A DNA stretch of 64,000 nt from Heliopora coerulea (Eukaryota; Cnidaria; Anthozoa; Scleralcyonacea; Helioporidae). Below the pieces are notes generated by a model, which saw nothing but the letters and a program-made list of their open reading frames with translations, had not been told where the DNA came from and did not search any database. The translations under genes were made by a program, and so were the position numbers. Shown here one piece after another: positions 61,701 through 64,000 of the stretch; positions within the stretch are counted from its first letter, which is position 1, and each line of letters starts with the position of its first letter. The stretch is from positions 1-64,000 of the forward strand of contig JASJOG010000332.1 in assembly GCA_030142905.1 (NCBI GenBank). Reading direction: 5' to 3'.

Positions 61701-64000
61701 ATTGGGGAGAAGTATTTAGAGCTGTTTGGAAAGTTTTGTCCCACTATTTCTTCTTTGACCATTTCTAACCATACTTCTAGGTTTTAGGCGTATAAGGCTT
61801 AATATTCCAATTTCTATACATTGCCATATTTTCCGAAGTACAGCTGTAATCAATCTACTAATGCTTTTATTAACTTCTGTGACCCGAAAAGATCATTTTA
61901 CACCTATCCTTGAGTTTTTCCAAACGTTGAACAAATGCAACTAACTTGATCCACAACTACTTCACTGTTCGTTTTAGGAATCGTCTTATCTCGACCAGAC
62001 AATGCGTTTTGACGAGTTTGAGAAATTTTCACAACAACTCGTCGGATCTTCGAAAATAGATCTGTTTTATGATGTTTGGGTTGGGGTGAAGTATTTAGAG
62101 CTGTTTGGAAAGTTTTGTCGAACTATTTAGTCTTTGACCATTTCTAACCAAACTTCTAGCTTTAAGGCGTATAAGGCTTAATAGTCCAATTTCTAAACAT
62201 TGCCATATTTTCCGACGTACAGCTGTAATCAATCTACTAATGCTTTTATTAACTTCTCTGAGCCGGAAAGATCATTTTTCACCTATTCTCGAGTTTTTGC
62301 AGACATTGGACAAATGCAACTAACTTGAGACACAACTGCATCACTGTTCGTTTTACGAATCGTCTTATCTCGACCAGACAATGCGTTTTTGACGAGTTTG
62401 AGAAAATTTCACCGCAACTCGTCGGATCGACGAAAATCGATTTGTTTTATGATGTTTGGGTTGGGGAGAAGTATTTAGAACTGTTTGGAAAGTTTCGTCC
62501 AACTATTTGGTCTTTGACCATTCTTAACCATACTTCTAGCTTTAAGGCGTATAAGGCTTAATAGTCCATATTCTAAACATTGCCATATTTTCCGACGTCC
62601 AGCTGTAATCAATCTACTAACGCTTTTATTAACTTCTGTGACCCGAAAAGATCATTTTACAACTATTCTCGAGTGTTTCCAAACGTTGGACAAATGCAAC
62701 TAACTTGAGCCAAAACTGCTTCACTGTTCGTTTTAGGAATCGTCTTATCTCAACCAGACAATGCGTTTTTAAAGATTTTGAGAAAATTTCACAGCAAATC
62801 GACGGATCGACGAAAATCGATTTGTTTTATGATGTTTGGGTTGGGGAGAAGTATTTAGAACTGTTTGGAAAGTTTCGTTCAACTATTTGGTCTTTGACCA
62901 TTTCTAACCATACTTCTAGCTTTAAGGCGTAGGAGGCTTTATAGTCCAATTTCTATACATTGCCATATTTTACGAAGTATTGATCGGATCAATGTTTTAA
63001 TGCTTTTTTTGTCTTTTCTGAGTCGAGGAGATCATTTTATACCTATTCAAAAGTTTTTGCAAACATCAGAAAAATTCAACAAACTTTACCAACAACGGCT
63101 ACACAGTTCGTTTCACTGATCGTCTTATCTCGAAGAGATAAAGCGTTTTTGATGTGTTAGCGATATTTTATCAGACACTCTTCAAATCGACGAAATTCGA
63201 TTTGTTTTATGATGTTTGGGTTGGGGAGAAGTATTTAGAACTGTTTGGAAAGTTTCGTCCAACTTTTTGGTCTTTGACCCTTTCTAACCATACTTCTAGC
63301 TTTAAGGCGTATAAGGCTTAATAGTCCAATTTCTAAACATTGCCATATTTTCCGAAGTACAGCTGTAATCAATCTACTAATGCTTTTATTCACTTCTATC
63401 AGTCGAAAAGATCATTTTAAACCTATTCTCGAGTTTTTGCAAATATTAGACAAATGCAACTAACTTGAGCCACAACTGCTTCACTGTTCGTTTTAGGAAT
63501 CGTCTTAGCTCGACCAGACAATGTGTTTTGACGAGTTTGAGAAATTTTCACCGCAACTCGTCGGATCGACGAAAATCGATTTGTTTTATGATGTTTGGGT
63601 TGGGGTGAAGTATTTGGAGCTGTTTGGAAAGTTTTGTCGAACTATTTCGTCTTTGACCATTTCTAACCAAGGCTTAATAGTCCAATTTTTAAACATTTCC
63701 ATATTTTCCGAAGTACAGTTGTAATCAATCTACTAATGCTTTTATTAACTTCTCTGAGCGGGATAGATCATTTTTCACCTATTCTCGAGTTTTTGCAGAC
63801 ATTGGACAAATGCAACTAACTTGAGCCACAACTGCATCACTGTTCGTTTTACGAACCGTCTTATCTCGACCAGACAATGAGTTATTGACGAGTTTGAGAA
63901 AATTTCACCGCAACTCGTCGGATCGACGAAAATCGATTTGTTTTATGATGTTTGGGTTGGGGAGAAGAATTTAGAACTGTTTGGAAAGTTTCGTCCTACT
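58704..64000 (+). repeat. Divergent satellite right of the retrotransposon, mostly dimeric
   Basis: Forward monomers continue to the window edge. Class C cores (CAGCTGTAATC or close variants) fall near 58,801, 59,561, 60,321, 61,081 and 61,841, steps of about 760 bp, so class C alternates with an A/B-type monomer. Near 61.8-62.6 kb three class C monomers follow one another directly, then alternation resumes. Copies differ at many positions, the most divergent part of the window. A monomer near 63,668 lacks about 23 bp (from TACTTCTAGC to GCGTATA). No gene is supported; the repeated 78-codon open frames start at TTG and are discussed elsewhere. Confidence 0.88.

Noticed and set aside
1..64000. 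tRNA, rRNA or telomeric repeats
   Set aside because: None of the sequence shows a tRNA-like fold with A and B boxes, rRNA landmarks or a short telomeric tandem.

Overview
The window is eukaryotic, AT-rich tandem-repeat DNA. I see no host protein-coding gene, rRNA or tRNA in it. About 94% is one satellite family with a monomer of about 380 bp. The rest is one non-LTR (LINE-type) retrotransposon of about 3.8 kb at roughly 54,864-58,703 and a 70-bp AT-rich filler near 31.25 kb. The retrotransposon pairs an SGNH-esterase ORF1 with an APE-type endonuclease/reverse transcriptase ORF2. That CR1/L2-like layout is common in cnidarians and other marine invertebrates, so an invertebrate (cnidarian favoured) is my inference and is not proven. 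Array size, layered organisation and lack of genes fit pericentromeric or centromeric heterochromatin, or another large heterochromatic block.

Layout. Monomers fall into three classes: A, B and C. Class C is the most distinct, with a TACAGCTGTA palindrome and its own second half. At 1-21,118 lies a nearly identical higher-order repeat (HOR) of 1,141 bp in order A-B-C. It runs off the left edge and has one unit short by exactly one monomer (7,041-7,800) and one expanded to five monomers (16,933-18,836). At 21,880-24,157 the repeat is a C-B dimer (about 760 bp). At about 23,941-27,576 a four-monomer HOR (1,517 bp) has 2.4 copies. At 27,577-31,224 monomers are divergent and include a truncated monomer and a local 379-bp duplication. 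At about 31,293-42,711 the satellite runs on the opposite strand (an 11.4-kb inverted block) and contains a duplicated 1.9-kb segment. From 42,712 it runs forward again, with a five-monomer HOR (1,896 bp, 2.2 copies) at about 45,504-49,640 and a dimer duplication near 51.4-52.9 kb. The retrotransposon interrupts this part. From 58,704 to the right edge the satellite is old, divergent and mostly an alternating class C / class A-or-B dimer.

How the parts relate. HORs of two, three, four and five monomers, all built from the same classes, sit in one window beside old, poorly homogenised sequence. This looks like successive local amplification waves on a dimeric ancestor, with the youngest wave at the left edge. 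The retrotransposon sits in the older part. It is 5'-truncated, has a frameshift in ORF1 and one nonsense codon in ORF2, and keeps a clear 3' hairpin, so it is a fairly recent but inactive insertion.
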